Assembly (NCBI GenBank): GCA_902495305.1
Contig: CABUWG010000002.1
Coordinates: 1 to 64,000 of the forward strand
Origin: an uncultured Pseudomonadota bacterium
GTDB taxonomy: Bacteria; Pseudomonadota; Alphaproteobacteria; RF32; CAG-239
Length of the DNA stretch: 64,000 nt
Direction: 5' to 3'
Made by a program: the position numbers and the translations under genes. Within the stretch, counting starts at the first letter, position 1. The number at the start of each line of letters is the position of its first letter. The notes beneath the pieces were generated by a model. The model did no database searches. It saw only the letters and a program-made list of their open reading frames with translations, and was not told the origin of the DNA. Shown piece after piece: positions 7,045 to 16,521 of this stretch.

Positions 7045-8760
7045 CTAAAAAAACATTTGTATATCTTTATACGGCTTCACGCCCAATTCGGCATGAACCG
7101 CCGCAATTTTTTGCGAAACATCGCTCCAGACACTATAGCGTTCAATAAACTCTTTTGCCTTTTGCGGAGACATCGAGAGCTGAATCTCAACCGTATCTTC
7201 AAGCAGCTGATTCATAACCTGCGGAAAACGTTCAAAATCTATATGCAGTTTCATATCCTCGTCAAATGAAATCGCCTTATTTTCCAACAAATAATTCAGT
7301 TCAATCAACTCAGCCACCCGATGCGGCAGAGACAACTGCGGTTTTGCCTTCCCGAACAAGCGGTACACCACATGCGTCACATAAATCTTTTTCAAGGTTT
7401 CTTCATCAATAACGCTGGCTTTGACATATTCCGACATAAAAGCCATCGAGACAATATCCGCTTTGTGCTCCTCAATAATGTGTTTATACTGCCCCAATCC
7501 GGTCTGATACCGGCTGTCCGGCCCCAGAGAATGGCCGTTTTCATGTCCGATAACAAACAGGTGGTCCGTTTCCGGATCAAAATACCGGTGCAGTTCCGGA
7601 GCAACCAGCTTGTCCAAAAGCTTCCGATTCTTGTCTTTGTCCACGCTCATTCTGACCTGACGATGATAAACGTTGCGCCGTCCGCCGCCGGTTTTAATAG
7701 ACAACTTGTCATTATTGGGCAGATTCTGCGCGGTTGTAATCCCGCCGCGGCATTGCGCATAATCGCCGGTTAAAGCGGCCAAATCAGCATCAACCATTGT
7801 CTGCTTAAGTTCGTCGCTCTTGTTGATATTTTGCTCATAACGGTCGGCAAAAGGCATCTTTGCAGCCAACTCTTTCATCAGATCCTTAAACTTGAGCAGA
7901 AGTTCCGTCCCTTGCTTATTGACGATTCCAACGCGAATGCCCAGCATATCTTTAGAATTCACTTCAATATTATAACGGTTGAGAAGCGCCATCAAAGCAC
8001 TGTTCTCAAAAACGCTCGGCGTAATCGTATCATCATAACATTCCCGGCTCAGCGTAAACTCAAGTTCGCTGTCCTGCAACACCGCCCAATGCTTGTCCGC
8101 CAGCATGTCCATATCTTCATTATTCTGAATCAGTGCCTGAGCCTGCCAGCCGAGATAATCTTTAAACTTTTCGTCCGTGGTATAATGCGCGGCCACTTCC
8201 AGCTCATTGGCGATTGCCGAAAACTCTTTGGCAAAATATTCGGTATAATCGATGGCCTTCAATACATCACCGTCGCGCCGCACCATCGTCCGTGCGCTCA
8301 AAATTCTTCTGACCTCGTCAACTTTGCCGTCTTCCAGCATTTTTTGAATAATCTGATGAAATTCTCCAACACTGAGATCCACCGGATAAAAATTTCGCCC
8401 CGGCAGGCCGGAAATGCCCTTAAAAATCTCCACCGGTTCGGCATCAAGGCCGTTCAGTCCCTCCACACCGTTCAAAGACTGAAAAAGCTTAAGCGCCTTG
8501 GCCGCGTGAGAACTGCTTTTTGCAGCCTCTTCCAAAGCCTTTCGCTGAACAATATTCATATGATGATCCTGCTCCTGCGAAACCTCATTCATGATTTTTG
8601 CCGCCGCAACCAAATGCTTCAGAGCCTTCTTGTCCCCTTCCTGCAGTTTCTGATATCCCTCAAATTGCTCGTCAATCAAAACCACCGGCAGCATTTGTTC
8701 ATTCAGCATTTTATCCAGTTCTGCTTCGCTGTAGGCAATCTCATATCCGTTAATTTCCAT
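7045..8760 (-). CDS. M49-like (dipeptidyl peptidase III-type) zinc metallopeptidase
   Basis: A 571-residue soluble protein without a signal peptide. It carries a zinc-binding HExxH motif (HENGH, residues 406-410) followed about 30 residues later by EEHKAD, which should supply the third zinc ligand, as in the M49 family where HExxGH is followed by EECRAD. The rest is mostly helical with a long N-terminal domain. M49 enzymes release dipeptides from peptide N-termini; here the site has the plain five-residue HExxH spacing rather than the six-residue HExxGH of classical DPP III, so substrate and exact family need care. It overlaps the Memo-like gene by 11 bases and precedes sdaA, suggesting a role in peptide turnover. 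Confidence 0.7.
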   Translation of the reverse strand: MEINGYEIAYSEAELDKMLNEQMLPVVLIDEQFEGYQKLQEGDKKALKHLVAAAKIMNEVSQEQDHHMNIVQRKALEEAAKSSSHAAKALKLFQSLNGVEGLNGLDAEPVEIFKGISGLPGRNFYPVDLSVGEFHQIIQKMLEDGKVDEVRRILSARTMVRRDGDVLKAIDYTEYFAKEFSAIANELEVAAHYTTDEKFKDYLGWQAQALIQNNEDMDMLADKHWAVLQDSELEFTLSRECYDDTITPSVFENSALMALLNRYNIEVNSKDMLGIRVGIVNKQGTELLLKFKDLMKELAAKMPFADRYEQNINKSDELKQTMVDADLAALTGDYAQCRGGITTAQNLPNNDKLSIKTGGGRRNVYHRQVRMSVDKDKNRKLLDKLVAPELHRYFDPETDHLFVIGHENGHSLGPDSRYQTGLGQYKHIIEEHKADIVSMAFMSEYVKASVIDEETLKKIYVTHVVYRLFGKAKPQLSLPHRVAELIELNYLLENKAISFDEDMKLHIDFERFPQVMNQLLEDTVEIQLSMSPQKAKEFIERYSVWSDVSQKIAAVHAELGVKPYKDIQMFF

Positions 8761-10315
8761 TTTTCTTAATCTCCACTGTTCTAAAACGATAGGCCTTTAA
8801 TTTGTCAGACCAGTAAGTCGGGCTCATGCCGGCTTTTAACTTAAGCTGCGTCAAAAATTCTTTTTTGTCGGGAAACTCCTGCCACATGGCCGGCAAAAAC
8901 AACCCCTGACGATTGCCGTCGCGCAGGACAATGCCGTCTGTTTCCGGCTGCAACTGAGCCAGCAGCCCTTCCTCGCTGTCAAAATTCAAACGCTCATAAT
9001 CCGTCAGAAAAGTAATCCTGATTTCCAAATCTGCAAGTTCTTCCGGCTTAACGCTGTCAAAACGCACATCGTCCGACGCCGCGGCTCTGGCATTTTCCGC
9101 CACATCAAGCACCACGGCCTGCTTGGCGCGCAAACTTCCGGCTTCTCCCCGCATTGCGCCCTTGTTAAACAAGGTCACGAACACGGCTCCTTTGTCAAAC
9201 AGGTTTTCATCATATTTTTTGCGGGAAGGCTTGTACTTTTTGCCGTTCTGCAGCCATCTTTCCAAACTTTCTTCCGCTGCTTTTAACAAATCCGGACCGT
9301 ATTTCTCGGTAAAAAGCCTGATACTTTCAGCCTCCAGCTCAATCAGGGTCGGCAACACGTCCTTTTCTTTTTCCGGCGTTACGTTCAGCCAGCTTTCATA
9401 TTTCCAGTTGGCCCTGATTTCCTCTTCCAGCCCGTCATTGCTGTATCCGTCAATCAGCAAAGATGACATCCGCAGCTCCTTGGCAAAATGCAATGCCGCC
9501 TGAATTCCGGCATCTCCGCACGGACGTTTCTTAACCTTGCCAAAATCCGGCAGATTCTTTTTTTCGTCCTCCTTCTGAACCCGCTTCTGCTGCTCATAAT
9601 AAGCAGACAAATCGGCAAAGAAAACAAAAAGCGTTTCATCATCATGCAAATACGGCCTCAACCCCTGCTCCAGCTCTTCAGCCGTAGTATTTCCATAGAT
9701 AACCGGCAGCACGGAAAAAGTCTGATTAATTTTTTTCAGAAAAAACAAATGTTTTTTCCAATAATCCTGATTTTTCCAGTCTCCCCCGCCTTTTTTCCAG
9801 CCATAAGCCTGTGCCGCCCGAACCATATCTTCGTTCACCGCCACATTTCCGTCCGGCATCGCCAACGCCTGAAAAACCGGCAGATGAATGCCGGAAACTT
9901 TTTCTTCACATTCCGGAATTAACATAATGACATTCTTAAACTTTCTGCCGGTCTGAGCCAGTCTCCAATAAGCCTTGGCCGTAACCGCGGCAGAATATTT
10001 ATAACCGTTTTGCGGCACAATCAAAATCTTCGGCAGTACGTTCTGGCGCTTATAGCCGGAGCCGAAATAATAACCGGTATCCTGATTGCCGTCCGGAACC
10101 TTTTTCAGATAAAACCAACTGGCAACCGCCGGCAGCTCATACTTTTCCAGTTCATCATACTGCGGCACATAATCATTGATTTTTTCGGCATTGGACGACA
10201 AATGCGCATATAAATAATCATAATTCAGCCAAAGCAGCAATACCCCTGCAATGCCCCAAAAAACATAATAAAAAACCCCGTGTTTTTTTACATTTTCATC
10301 ATTGTCAATATTCAT
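8750..10315 (-). CDS. Membrane-anchored Memo-AMMECR1 fusion with degenerate active sites
   Basis: A 521-residue protein: short cytoplasmic N-terminus, one TM helix (about 13-31), a Memo-like domain (about 95-335) and an AMMECR1 domain (about 340-517). The Memo part shows VPQNGYKYSAAVTAKAYWRL where the family has PHAGYxYSG, and MLIPECE where it has LGPSH; an FFADLSAYY segment keeps the Asp but has lost the next His. The AMMECR1 part has GAVFVTLF, ENARAAASDDVRF, FLTDYERL and GLFLPAMWQEF, but MRGEAG replaces LRGCIG. The two halves of the AmmeMemoRadiSam system are therefore fused, anchored and probably non-catalytic; no radical-SAM partner is nearby. It is first in a unit with the M49-like peptidase and sdaA. 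Confidence 0.75.
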   Translation of the reverse strand: MNIDNDENVKKHGVFYYVFWGIAGVLLLWLNYDYLYAHLSSNAEKINDYVPQYDELEKYELPAVASWFYLKKVPDGNQDTGYYFGSGYKRQNVLPKILIVPQNGYKYSAAVTAKAYWRLAQTGRKFKNVIMLIPECEEKVSGIHLPVFQALAMPDGNVAVNEDMVRAAQAYGWKKGGGDWKNQDYWKKHLFFLKKINQTFSVLPVIYGNTTAEELEQGLRPYLHDDETLFVFFADLSAYYEQQKRVQKEDEKKNLPDFGKVKKRPCGDAGIQAALHFAKELRMSSLLIDGYSNDGLEEEIRANWKYESWLNVTPEKEKDVLPTLIELEAESIRLFTEKYGPDLLKAAEESLERWLQNGKKYKPSRKKYDENLFDKGAVFVTLFNKGAMRGEAGSLRAKQAVVLDVAENARAAASDDVRFDSVKPEELADLEIRITFLTDYERLNFDSEEGLLAQLQPETDGIVLRDGNRQGLFLPAMWQEFPDKKEFLTQLKLKAGMSPTYWSDKLKAYRFRTVEIKKNGN

Positions 10316-10381
10316 CCGCCAGACTTTCCCGCTCTGTTTTATTTCTGCCGGATATTAGAACATGCCGACCTTAAAATTTTG

Positions 10382-11074
10382 CTAATTTTTATCATTCAAA
10401 GCCGCATAAAAGTGCACAAAATCATCAAAATACCGGATTTTTTCCGGCTGTTCCGTTTCCGTATGCCAAATATCTTCGCCAATCCGGATCGGCAGGGCAT
10501 GCGCCGCCTTTGCACAATCGCTGTCCATCGGGCTGTCCCCGACCATCCAAACCTCCTCGGGAGAAATCTCGTCCGGTCGCAAATACCCGCTCAAAGCATA
10601 AAAAATATGCTCGGGATATGGCTTGTCATGTTCGGCTTCATGCCCGCAGACAATTTTTTCAAACATATCGGGGTCAAAAAGCAAAGGCAGTTCATAATCC
10701 AAAAGCCGGCGGTCTTTATTGCTCATAATCATCATCTTAATCCGGCGTGACGTCAAAAAGTCCAACACCTGCCGCACCCCGTCAAAAGTTGAAATCAGAT
10801 CTTTCACATGCTGCAAATAAATCTCGGCATAACGGGCATAGATTTCCTCAGCCCTTTCACCGAAAAAAATCGGAAAATTATCTTTGAAAGACAAATTGTG
10901 ATTTCTGTTTTTGCACACTTCTTCCCACACCGGCAGCCCTTTTTCTGCCAGCACCTGCCGGATGGCAAACAGCAATGCCGGACGGCTGTCGGCCAAAGTA
11001 TTGTCCCAGTCAAAAATCACAAAGCGGACTTTTCCGAGCGGCAAAGGTTTGTTTCTCATCTCAAAATGTTCCAT
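10382..11074 (-). CDS. HAD-superfamily phosphatase (phosphoglycolate phosphatase-like)
   Basis: A 230-residue cytosolic HAD hydrolase. Motif I is DWDNTLADS near residues 20-28, giving the nucleophile and acid/base aspartates; motif II is MSNKD; motif III lysine is in HDKPYPEHIFYAL; motif IV is GDSPMDSDCAKAA. A helical cap of Gph type lies between motifs I and II. Such enzymes dephosphorylate small sugar or glycolate phosphates; substrate cannot be read from sequence. The start at 11074 lacks a strong ribosome binding site, and an ATG five codons in is a possible alternative. It lies 66 bases upstream of the Memo-AMMECR1 gene and could be part of that transcript. Confidence 0.85.
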   Translation of the reverse strand: MEHFEMRNKPLPLGKVRFVIFDWDNTLADSRPALLFAIRQVLAEKGLPVWEEVCKNRNHNLSFKDNFPIFFGERAEEIYARYAEIYLQHVKDLISTFDGVRQVLDFLTSRRIKMMIMSNKDRRLLDYELPLLFDPDMFEKIVCGHEAEHDKPYPEHIFYALSGYLRPDEISPEEVWMVGDSPMDSDCAKAAHALPIRIGEDIWHTETEQPEKIRYFDDFVHFYAALNDKN

Positions 11075-11126
11075 CTGTTAATTCTCATTCAGAAGTAATT
11101 AAATTTTACCGTTTTTCAAGATAGCA

Positions 11127-11150
11127 ATAATGCCCGTTTCCGGGCATTAT
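11127..11150. other. Strong hairpin between serS and the HAD gene
   Basis: A 10-bp perfect inverted repeat, ATAATGCCCG / CGGGCATTAT, with a TTTC loop. Neither side carries a proper T-run, so it may be a weak terminator or an mRNA-stabilising structure at the 3' end of serS. Confidence 0.5.
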
Positions 11151-11177
11151 AATACATCAAAGGCAACATCGGCGGAA

Positions 11178-12467
11178 CTATGCAGCCGTTCCTTTTCCGA
11201 TAACGGTTTTGCCCCCCATATAAGGCTGCAGCTTGGCCGGAATGTTCACCGTTCCGTCCGCATTCTGATGATTTTCCAGCAGCGGAACCAAAACCCGCGG
11301 TGTCGCCACGCCGGTATTGTTCAACGTATGAACAAACTTGACCTTGCCGTCGGCATTGTCGCGATAACGCAGATTCGTGCGACGGGCCTGCCATTCCGTA
11401 ATATTGGAACAACTGTGCGTTTCGCGATAACAATCCTGCGTCGGCACCCAGGCTTCCAAATCATACTGGCGATACTTCGGTGCGCCCATATCTCCGGTAC
11501 AAACCTCCAAAACCTGATACGGCAGCTCCAAATCCTGCAAGACTTCTTCCGAAATCGCCAACAGCTTCTGATGCCATTTTTCACTTTCGTTAATGTCATT
11601 TTTGCAAATAACAAATTGCTCCGTCTTCATAAACTGGTGAACACGGGTCAGGCCGCGGGTGTCTTTGCCGGCAGCTCCAGCCTCACGGCGGAAACAGGGA
11701 GAAAATCCGGCATACAAAATCGGCAGTTCGTTTTCATTCAAAATCTCGTCAGCCCGCAGCGAATTCAAAATCAGCTCGGCCGTACCGGACAGATAAATGT
11801 CATCGGCAGGCATATAATAAATTTCATCACGAGAAAACGGCAGATATCCCTGCCCGTACAACGGCCTTTCTTTAGAAATGGACGGCACGGTAATGGTCGT
11901 AAAGCCATGAGCCGCCAGCTTGTCCAAAACCATCATATGAATAGCCAGCTCCAGCTTTGCCAGCTCGTTTTTAATGGCATAGGTACGCGCGCCCGAAACC
12001 TTGGCGATTCGTTCCATCTCGCTCCAGTCGTTAAGCTCCATCAATTCAACATGGTCACGCGGCTTAAACTCAAACTTGCGCGGCTCGCCGACCTTGCGTC
12101 TGACCACATTGGCGGAATCATCGGGGCCAACCGGACTTTGCGGACTGGGCATATTCGGCATTCTGAGCATAATCTCGTCAAATTTGGCCTTAACGGCATC
12201 AAGCTCTTCCAGCTCTTTTTTCAGCTCTTCGCCGATTTCCTTACTCTTGGCAATAATTGCCGGACGTTCTTCGGCAGAAGCGGATTTAATGGCATTACTG
12301 AGCTTATTTTTCTCTTCTGATTTTGCCTGTGATGAGGTCTTAAGCTTGTTCATCTCAAGATACAGGTTTTCCAGTTCATCCAGACTGATAACCTTGCCGT
12401 AGCCTTTTTTATCCAGTCCTTCCTGAATAAGCGGCTTATTCTCAATAATGTATTTTATATCCAACAT
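11178..12467 (-). CDS. serS: Seryl-tRNA synthetase
   Basis: Class II aminoacyl-tRNA synthetase charging tRNA-Ser (and tRNA-Sec where present). The 429 residues start MLDIKYIIENKPLI and include the N-terminal tRNA-binding coiled-coil arm (about 30-105, with LSNAIKSASAEERPAIIAKSKE). The catalytic core has motif 2 (CFRREAGAAGKDTRGLTRVHQF) and motif 3 with SNITEWQARRTNLRYR; the TGDMGAPKYRQYDLEAW region is also typical. Length fits the family. It is monocistronic or leads the HAD gene downstream, with a hairpin between them. Confidence 0.97.
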   Translation of the reverse strand: MLDIKYIIENKPLIQEGLDKKGYGKVISLDELENLYLEMNKLKTSSQAKSEEKNKLSNAIKSASAEERPAIIAKSKEIGEELKKELEELDAVKAKFDEIMLRMPNMPSPQSPVGPDDSANVVRRKVGEPRKFEFKPRDHVELMELNDWSEMERIAKVSGARTYAIKNELAKLELAIHMMVLDKLAAHGFTTITVPSISKERPLYGQGYLPFSRDEIYYMPADDIYLSGTAELILNSLRADEILNENELPILYAGFSPCFRREAGAAGKDTRGLTRVHQFMKTEQFVICKNDINESEKWHQKLLAISEEVLQDLELPYQVLEVCTGDMGAPKYRQYDLEAWVPTQDCYRETHSCSNITEWQARRTNLRYRDNADGKVKFVHTLNNTGVATPRVLVPLLENHQNADGTVNIPAKLQPYMGGKTVIGKGTAA

Positions 12468-12665
12468 CTTATAACTGTCCTAAAATTTTAATTAATTCTA
12501 TCGGACTGTTAGAGTAGCAATTTTACAAATAAATACAACACAAAAATGCAGTCTGTATACGAAAATATGCAAGAAGAAAGCGATTCGCATTTCATTCAGT
12601 GTTACAAACGCCGTCCTCACGGCATTTTATTCTTCGGCTTTTTCCCGAACCGGCATCAGCCATAC

Positions 12666-12697
12666 AAAAAGGGAGAAAACGCATTCCCTCCCCCTTT
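12666..12697 (-). terminator. Terminator of the pilus-associated locus
   Basis: On the minus strand a GGGAG / CTCCC stem with a long loop is followed by TTTTT, immediately after the stop of the periplasmic protein gene. Confidence 0.55.
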
Positions 12698-12701
12698 CTG
12701 T

Positions 12702-13523
12702 CTAGTTTCCGATGTTAAGGTTAACTTTGTTCCAGCCGCCGGTTTTCTTTTCCTCCTGCGGCTTTCCGTCTTCCCAGCCGCGAACAGGCTGTTTTCGTTT
12801 GTTAATCAGCGCTTTTTGTTCTTCCGTCTGAGCCACGCCCACCGGCAAAAGCTGATTTAGCAAAGCCGGCGACACAAAATCCTGCCGTTTTTTCAGCAGC
12901 GGATCAACAATACTGTCAACCTTGTCGGCAGACGGCTTCAAGTTAAAAGTTTTTACAGAACCGCCGTAAAAAACCGAAAGAGAATGACAAGGCGAAGACA
13001 ACAAAACATCGGTATTATCCACCCCACGCACAAACCGCAGCATGATTCGCGGATTGATAATGCAATTTTCTGTTTTTTCAAAATCCACATTCCCCGGCGT
13101 CTTCAAAAAGCTGCTAACCACGTCCTCCCGCTGTTCTTTGCTCAAAACGCCGCAAAAACCTTTTAAGGCCATGCCGTCCATGTTATATCCGGAATAAGTA
13201 TTGCTGCGGCTGGCTACTTCATAACAAAAAACCTGTTCGGCATCTGTAATATTTTCCAGCGCCGGCCGGCCGATACTGTCAATAATCGGTTGCAACACTT
13301 CGTCTTTGGCTGTTTTTTGCACACGGGGTTCGGCAGCCTGCGCCTCCTTGTCGCCTTCCCTGCGCCAGCCGTCCTTATCTCCCTGAAAAGACTGCACGCC
13401 CTCGGCCTCTATTCCCAGCCCCGACAATTCATCAGCCACGCCGCCGGAAAAATCATCAGCGGCCCGAACCTCTGAAAGCACACAAAATATTCCTGCAACT
13501 GTCAGCACAAACAATCTGTTCAT
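12702..13523 (-). CDS. Predicted secreted protein of the pilus-like locus, unknown function
   Basis: A 273-residue protein with a Sec signal peptide (RLFVLTVAGIFCVLSEVRA, cleavage after VRA). The mature part has an acidic/Gln-rich stretch, then a folded-looking domain from about residue 80 to 245 with four well-spaced cysteines (FCYEVASR, KGFCGVL, ENCIINPRI, SPCHSLSVFY) that could make two disulfides, and a basic tail. Start 13523 was chosen because AGGGAGAAAAG directly precedes it; the longer frame reads through a probable leader. It lies downstream of the PilV-like gene, but a terminator separates the two (13618-13643), so it may have its own promoter. No known domain recognised. Confidence 0.7.
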   Translation of the reverse strand: MNRLFVLTVAGIFCVLSEVRAADDFSGGVADELSGLGIEAEGVQSFQGDKDGWRREGDKEAQAAEPRVQKTAKDEVLQPIIDSIGRPALENITDAEQVFCYEVASRSNTYSGYNMDGMALKGFCGVLSKEQREDVVSSFLKTPGNVDFEKTENCIINPRIMLRFVRGVDNTDVLLSSPCHSLSVFYGGSVKTFNLKPSADKVDSIVDPLLKKRQDFVSPALLNQLLPVGVAQTEEQKALINKRKQPVRGWEDGKPQEEKKTGGWNKVNLNIGN

Positions 13524-13617
13524 CTTTTCTCCCTCATGCTGTCTTTTTTCTGATATAACATAATCATTATAAAACAAAATTCCATCCAAAATCTTAACAT
13601 ACCAAAAAATCCCCAAG

Positions 13618-13643
13618 AAAAAACCTCCGCATAACAACGGAGG
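13618..13643 (-). terminator. Terminator after the PilV-like gene
   Basis: On the minus strand CCTCCG / CGGAGG stem with an 8-base loop followed by TTTTTT, 15 bases past the stop codon. Confidence 0.8.
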
Positions 13644-13657
13644 CCTTTCCCTGATGA

Positions 13658-16504
13658 TTAGAACGGATCATTGTATTTAAGCGTCGGGTCGTTCAAACGT
13701 TCAACATACCCGCTGTCTTTGCTGGTATAACCGACCCTTACTTTCGTTAACTGGTCATAGCGGTCAACCAAAGTATCATTCTGAAAATCATTTTTTTCTT
13801 TACGACGGTTAAAGTAGCAATAAACATTGGAAATACCGACAATCTGCTTGTTCCAAACCTCAAACAGGTTCCAGATAACGTCATCGTCAGCCCAGCTTGA
13901 TCCCAGACCAATCTGGTTGGCATAAGTCTGATAGTCCTTCGCCGGATACAGGAAACCGATCGCCGCATTCCAGCCGTAGCTGGTACCGCCGCTGTCTTTG
14001 ACCGACACAAAAGACGTATTCAGCCAGGTACTCTTCTGGAAAGTCAATGCCTTTTTGTAGCCCTCGTAAGTATCCCAGCTGTCAGATTCCGGCCACAGCA
14101 GCGCATTCGGATCGCGGTTGATTTGCAACTCGATTTCATTTCTAGCACCGCTGCTTTTTTCCACCGGGTGACCGGCCTGAGCCATAGCCCAGCTGATCGG
14201 GCTCAGCGTCGCAACCTTCAAATACCCCGGCGGACAAGTCGGCGCCGGCACAAAACCGAGCCACGGGCTGGTTTCGCATTTAAAGGTCGACGAAGCGCAA
14301 CTTTTAACATAGCTCTTCATCGTAATCGTCCCCGAACCAAACAGCGCCGAGGTATCCAGCGGAAACGAACCGGAATCGTCCGGCGTGCCGTTTCCGGACA
14401 TCAGCCAGTTCAAAGACCCGCCGCCGGCAGTGCAGTTTTTGGTCGCGCAATATGTGCCGTCCAGAACATAAATACCTTTATTGATAAAGTCCGGCAGAAT
14501 ATCACTCAGTCGGGCGCCGCCGCGCGTTATCAGCTTAATATCGTGCATAACCGAAGTATACGCCGGATTGACCTGATATTCGTCATAAAGCGTCTTGCCG
14601 GAACTGGAAGCATAACCTGATTGATACGCATTATCCGGCACCTTAATATGGCTCACCAGACGGTCCGCCAGAATATAGCCGTTCGGATCACTTTTGTCTG
14701 AAGTCGCATCATTGTTGCGTGCAATTTCAATCACGCCTTTGCGTACATAAACGCTGGCATCCGGCTTGGTACCGTCGGTATAATTGGTATCAATGGCAAA
14801 AATCTTGTCACCGGCCGCCGATGAGGCAATAAAGTTGGCGTCATTCATAACCTTAACTTCTTTGTCTGCCGGATTCACTTCAAAAATCGTCGTATCCAAA
14901 TCATTCTGAACCGTCAGCACACCGTTATTAATAGCCATATTGCCATCATTAACATTCATATCAGCATTATTAACATCAACCGTGGGCAAAAGACCATCCA
15001 GTCCACTGTCAACGACCAAAGTACCGGTTCCGTCACCGACCGCAAAATGCGGCGTATCGGCATAAACCTCATTCGCCTTCATTTTAATCAACTCGTCTGC
15101 AACTGAAAATCCGCCCGTCCCGTCTGGATTCCCAACCATAAAATTGTTAACCAGAATCCTCACGCTGTCAGAATCAGTCACAAGATTAAAATTATCGGTA
15201 CAATTCCCCTGAGCATCCGGTTTGCAGCCTACCCGCAACTGATTTTTAACATCAAGGTCTATCATATCAACCGGTTTGTCAAACTTAACCTCGTCCCGAA
15301 AACGCGCCGGACCGTTCACATCCAAAATATAATGAGGATCATAGTCATTAGGCATATTTCCAACAACCACACGCTTCAAATTAGATGTTCCCTCAACGGT
15401 CAAATTTGCATTAATTGTTGTATTACCTCCGGCATCCACCTGAAACTTACCGCCGCCGGCAGAAAGGCTTCCGGTAATCTCGGCGCTGCCGGCTTTCAGC
15501 AGTTCTTTAATCGTGGCCGTCAGAGCCTCCAAATGGCCTCCTACGGTAGCATCTCCTCCCACATCAAGCTTTCCGTCAATATTACCGTTTCCGCCCACGT
15601 CAATATTTCCGCCGATATTCGCATTACCGGTACCTTCAATGGTCAAACCGCTGCCGTTTTGCAGCAAAATCGCCTGATCTTTCTCTCCCAAACCATTACC
15701 GGTCACAATCATCTGCTTCACGTTTTCAATGTTATGATGAGCTTTGTCATCACCCATATAAAGCGTGGTTTCCATCGTATTCAGCCACGGTTCTTCTTCC
15801 ATTCTCACACGGTGCAAAACGTTCTCGCCGCTGTTGTTGCCGCCGGAAATCGCCCGAATGGACGTCGCCATAATGGTGTTTTCTTTTAATTTTGCTGTCT
15901 GCAATTTAAAATCGGCCGGATCAATCGTCCAAACGCCTTGCACACCCTGAATAACCTTTTTCTTATCCGCTCCTGTCCGGAAAATACCGGCATTTGTACC
16001 AATCATCGAGGCAATGCGCGAGGCTCTGAGGATTGGCATTTCCTGCGTTTCTGCCGGCGTAGTCACCAGCAAAGCCGTCAAATCATGACGTTCGTCATTG
16101 TCAAAATCACGTTTTTTAACAATAACTTCCATGTCTTTAAAAGTTTTGGAACTGGCATTAAAGCCATAAGGCAGATATTCGCAAAAATGCTCAAGCGGCA
16201 CACTTTCAACACCGCCGGAAAAATTATAAGTTTGACTTGTCGCGCCTTTGCAGTTTGACGTAACTTTTTTAGAACCGTCTCCCAAACCAACAATCGTGTT
16301 GTAGTTGTCAGACAGATAAGTATCAATCCCTTCCATCACAATACGGATTTGTCCGGCGGCATTAATATCCTGCAGCTCGGTTGTTCTTTCCGCCGCTTTT
16401 TTATAAAGCATCGGAGTAACCATGGCAATCAGGCCCAGCATGGCCATTGCCTCAATCAACAGGCTTCCTGCCTGCGATTTCTTTTCATCAAAAACCCGAA
16501 CCAT
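13658..16504 (-). CDS. Giant PilV-like type IV prepilin with beta-repeat stalk and Cys-containing tip
   Basis: A 948-residue protein. The N-terminus has a prepilin leader and cleavage site (KKSQAG then SLLIEAMAMLGLIAMV), with glutamate at mature position 5 and a hydrophobic helix, as in PilV of IncI-type thin pili. Residues of about 290-330 are Gly/Asn-rich short repeats (GGNIDVGG, GNIDGKLDVGG, GDATVGG) followed by more strand-rich NLTVEG, MNVNDGNMAIN units, suggesting a fibrous beta stalk. The last 230 residues contain APTCPPGYLKVATLSPISWAMAQ, typical of PilV-like tips, and several cysteines. Start 16504 is preceded by AGGAG; an ATG five codons upstream lacks spacing for a ribosome binding site. 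Likely a pilus-tip adhesin. No shufflon recombinase or segment repeats were seen. Confidence 0.75.
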   Translation of the reverse strand: MVRVFDEKKSQAGSLLIEAMAMLGLIAMVTPMLYKKAAERTTELQDINAAGQIRIVMEGIDTYLSDNYNTIVGLGDGSKKVTSNCKGATSQTYNFSGGVESVPLEHFCEYLPYGFNASSKTFKDMEVIVKKRDFDNDERHDLTALLVTTPAETQEMPILRASRIASMIGTNAGIFRTGADKKKVIQGVQGVWTIDPADFKLQTAKLKENTIMATSIRAISGGNNSGENVLHRVRMEEEPWLNTMETTLYMGDDKAHHNIENVKQMIVTGNGLGEKDQAILLQNGSGLTIEGTGNANIGGNIDVGGNGNIDGKLDVGGDATVGGHLEALTATIKELLKAGSAEITGSLSAGGGKFQVDAGGNTTINANLTVEGTSNLKRVVVGNMPNDYDPHYILDVNGPARFRDEVKFDKPVDMIDLDVKNQLRVGCKPDAQGNCTDNFNLVTDSDSVRILVNNFMVGNPDGTGGFSVADELIKMKANEVYADTPHFAVGDGTGTLVVDSGLDGLLPTVDVNNADMNVNDGNMAINNGVLTVQNDLDTTIFEVNPADKEVKVMNDANFIASSAAGDKIFAIDTNYTDGTKPDASVYVRKGVIEIARNNDATSDKSDPNGYILADRLVSHIKVPDNAYQSGYASSSGKTLYDEYQVNPAYTSVMHDIKLITRGGARLSDILPDFINKGIYVLDGTYCATKNCTAGGGSLNWLMSGNGTPDDSGSFPLDTSALFGSGTITMKSYVKSCASSTFKCETSPWLGFVPAPTCPPGYLKVATLSPISWAMAQAGHPVEKSSGARNEIELQINRDPNALLWPESDSWDTYEGYKKALTFQKSTWLNTSFVSVKDSGGTSYGWNAAIGFLYPAKDYQTYANQIGLGSSWADDDVIWNLFEVWNKQIVGISNVYCYFNRRKEKNDFQNDTLVDRYDQLTKVRVGYTSKDSGYVERLNDPTLKYNDPF

Positions 16505-16521
16505 TGTTTTTCTCCTCATCC

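Noticed and set aside
11127..11150. Strong hairpin after serS as a classic terminator
   Set aside because: Lacks a T-run on either strand, so it is listed as a hairpin and not as a terminator.
13658..14500. Shufflon segments at the 3' end of the PilV-like gene
   Set aside because: No recognised inverted sfx-type repeats and no recombinase gene nearby, so the tail is treated as fixed.
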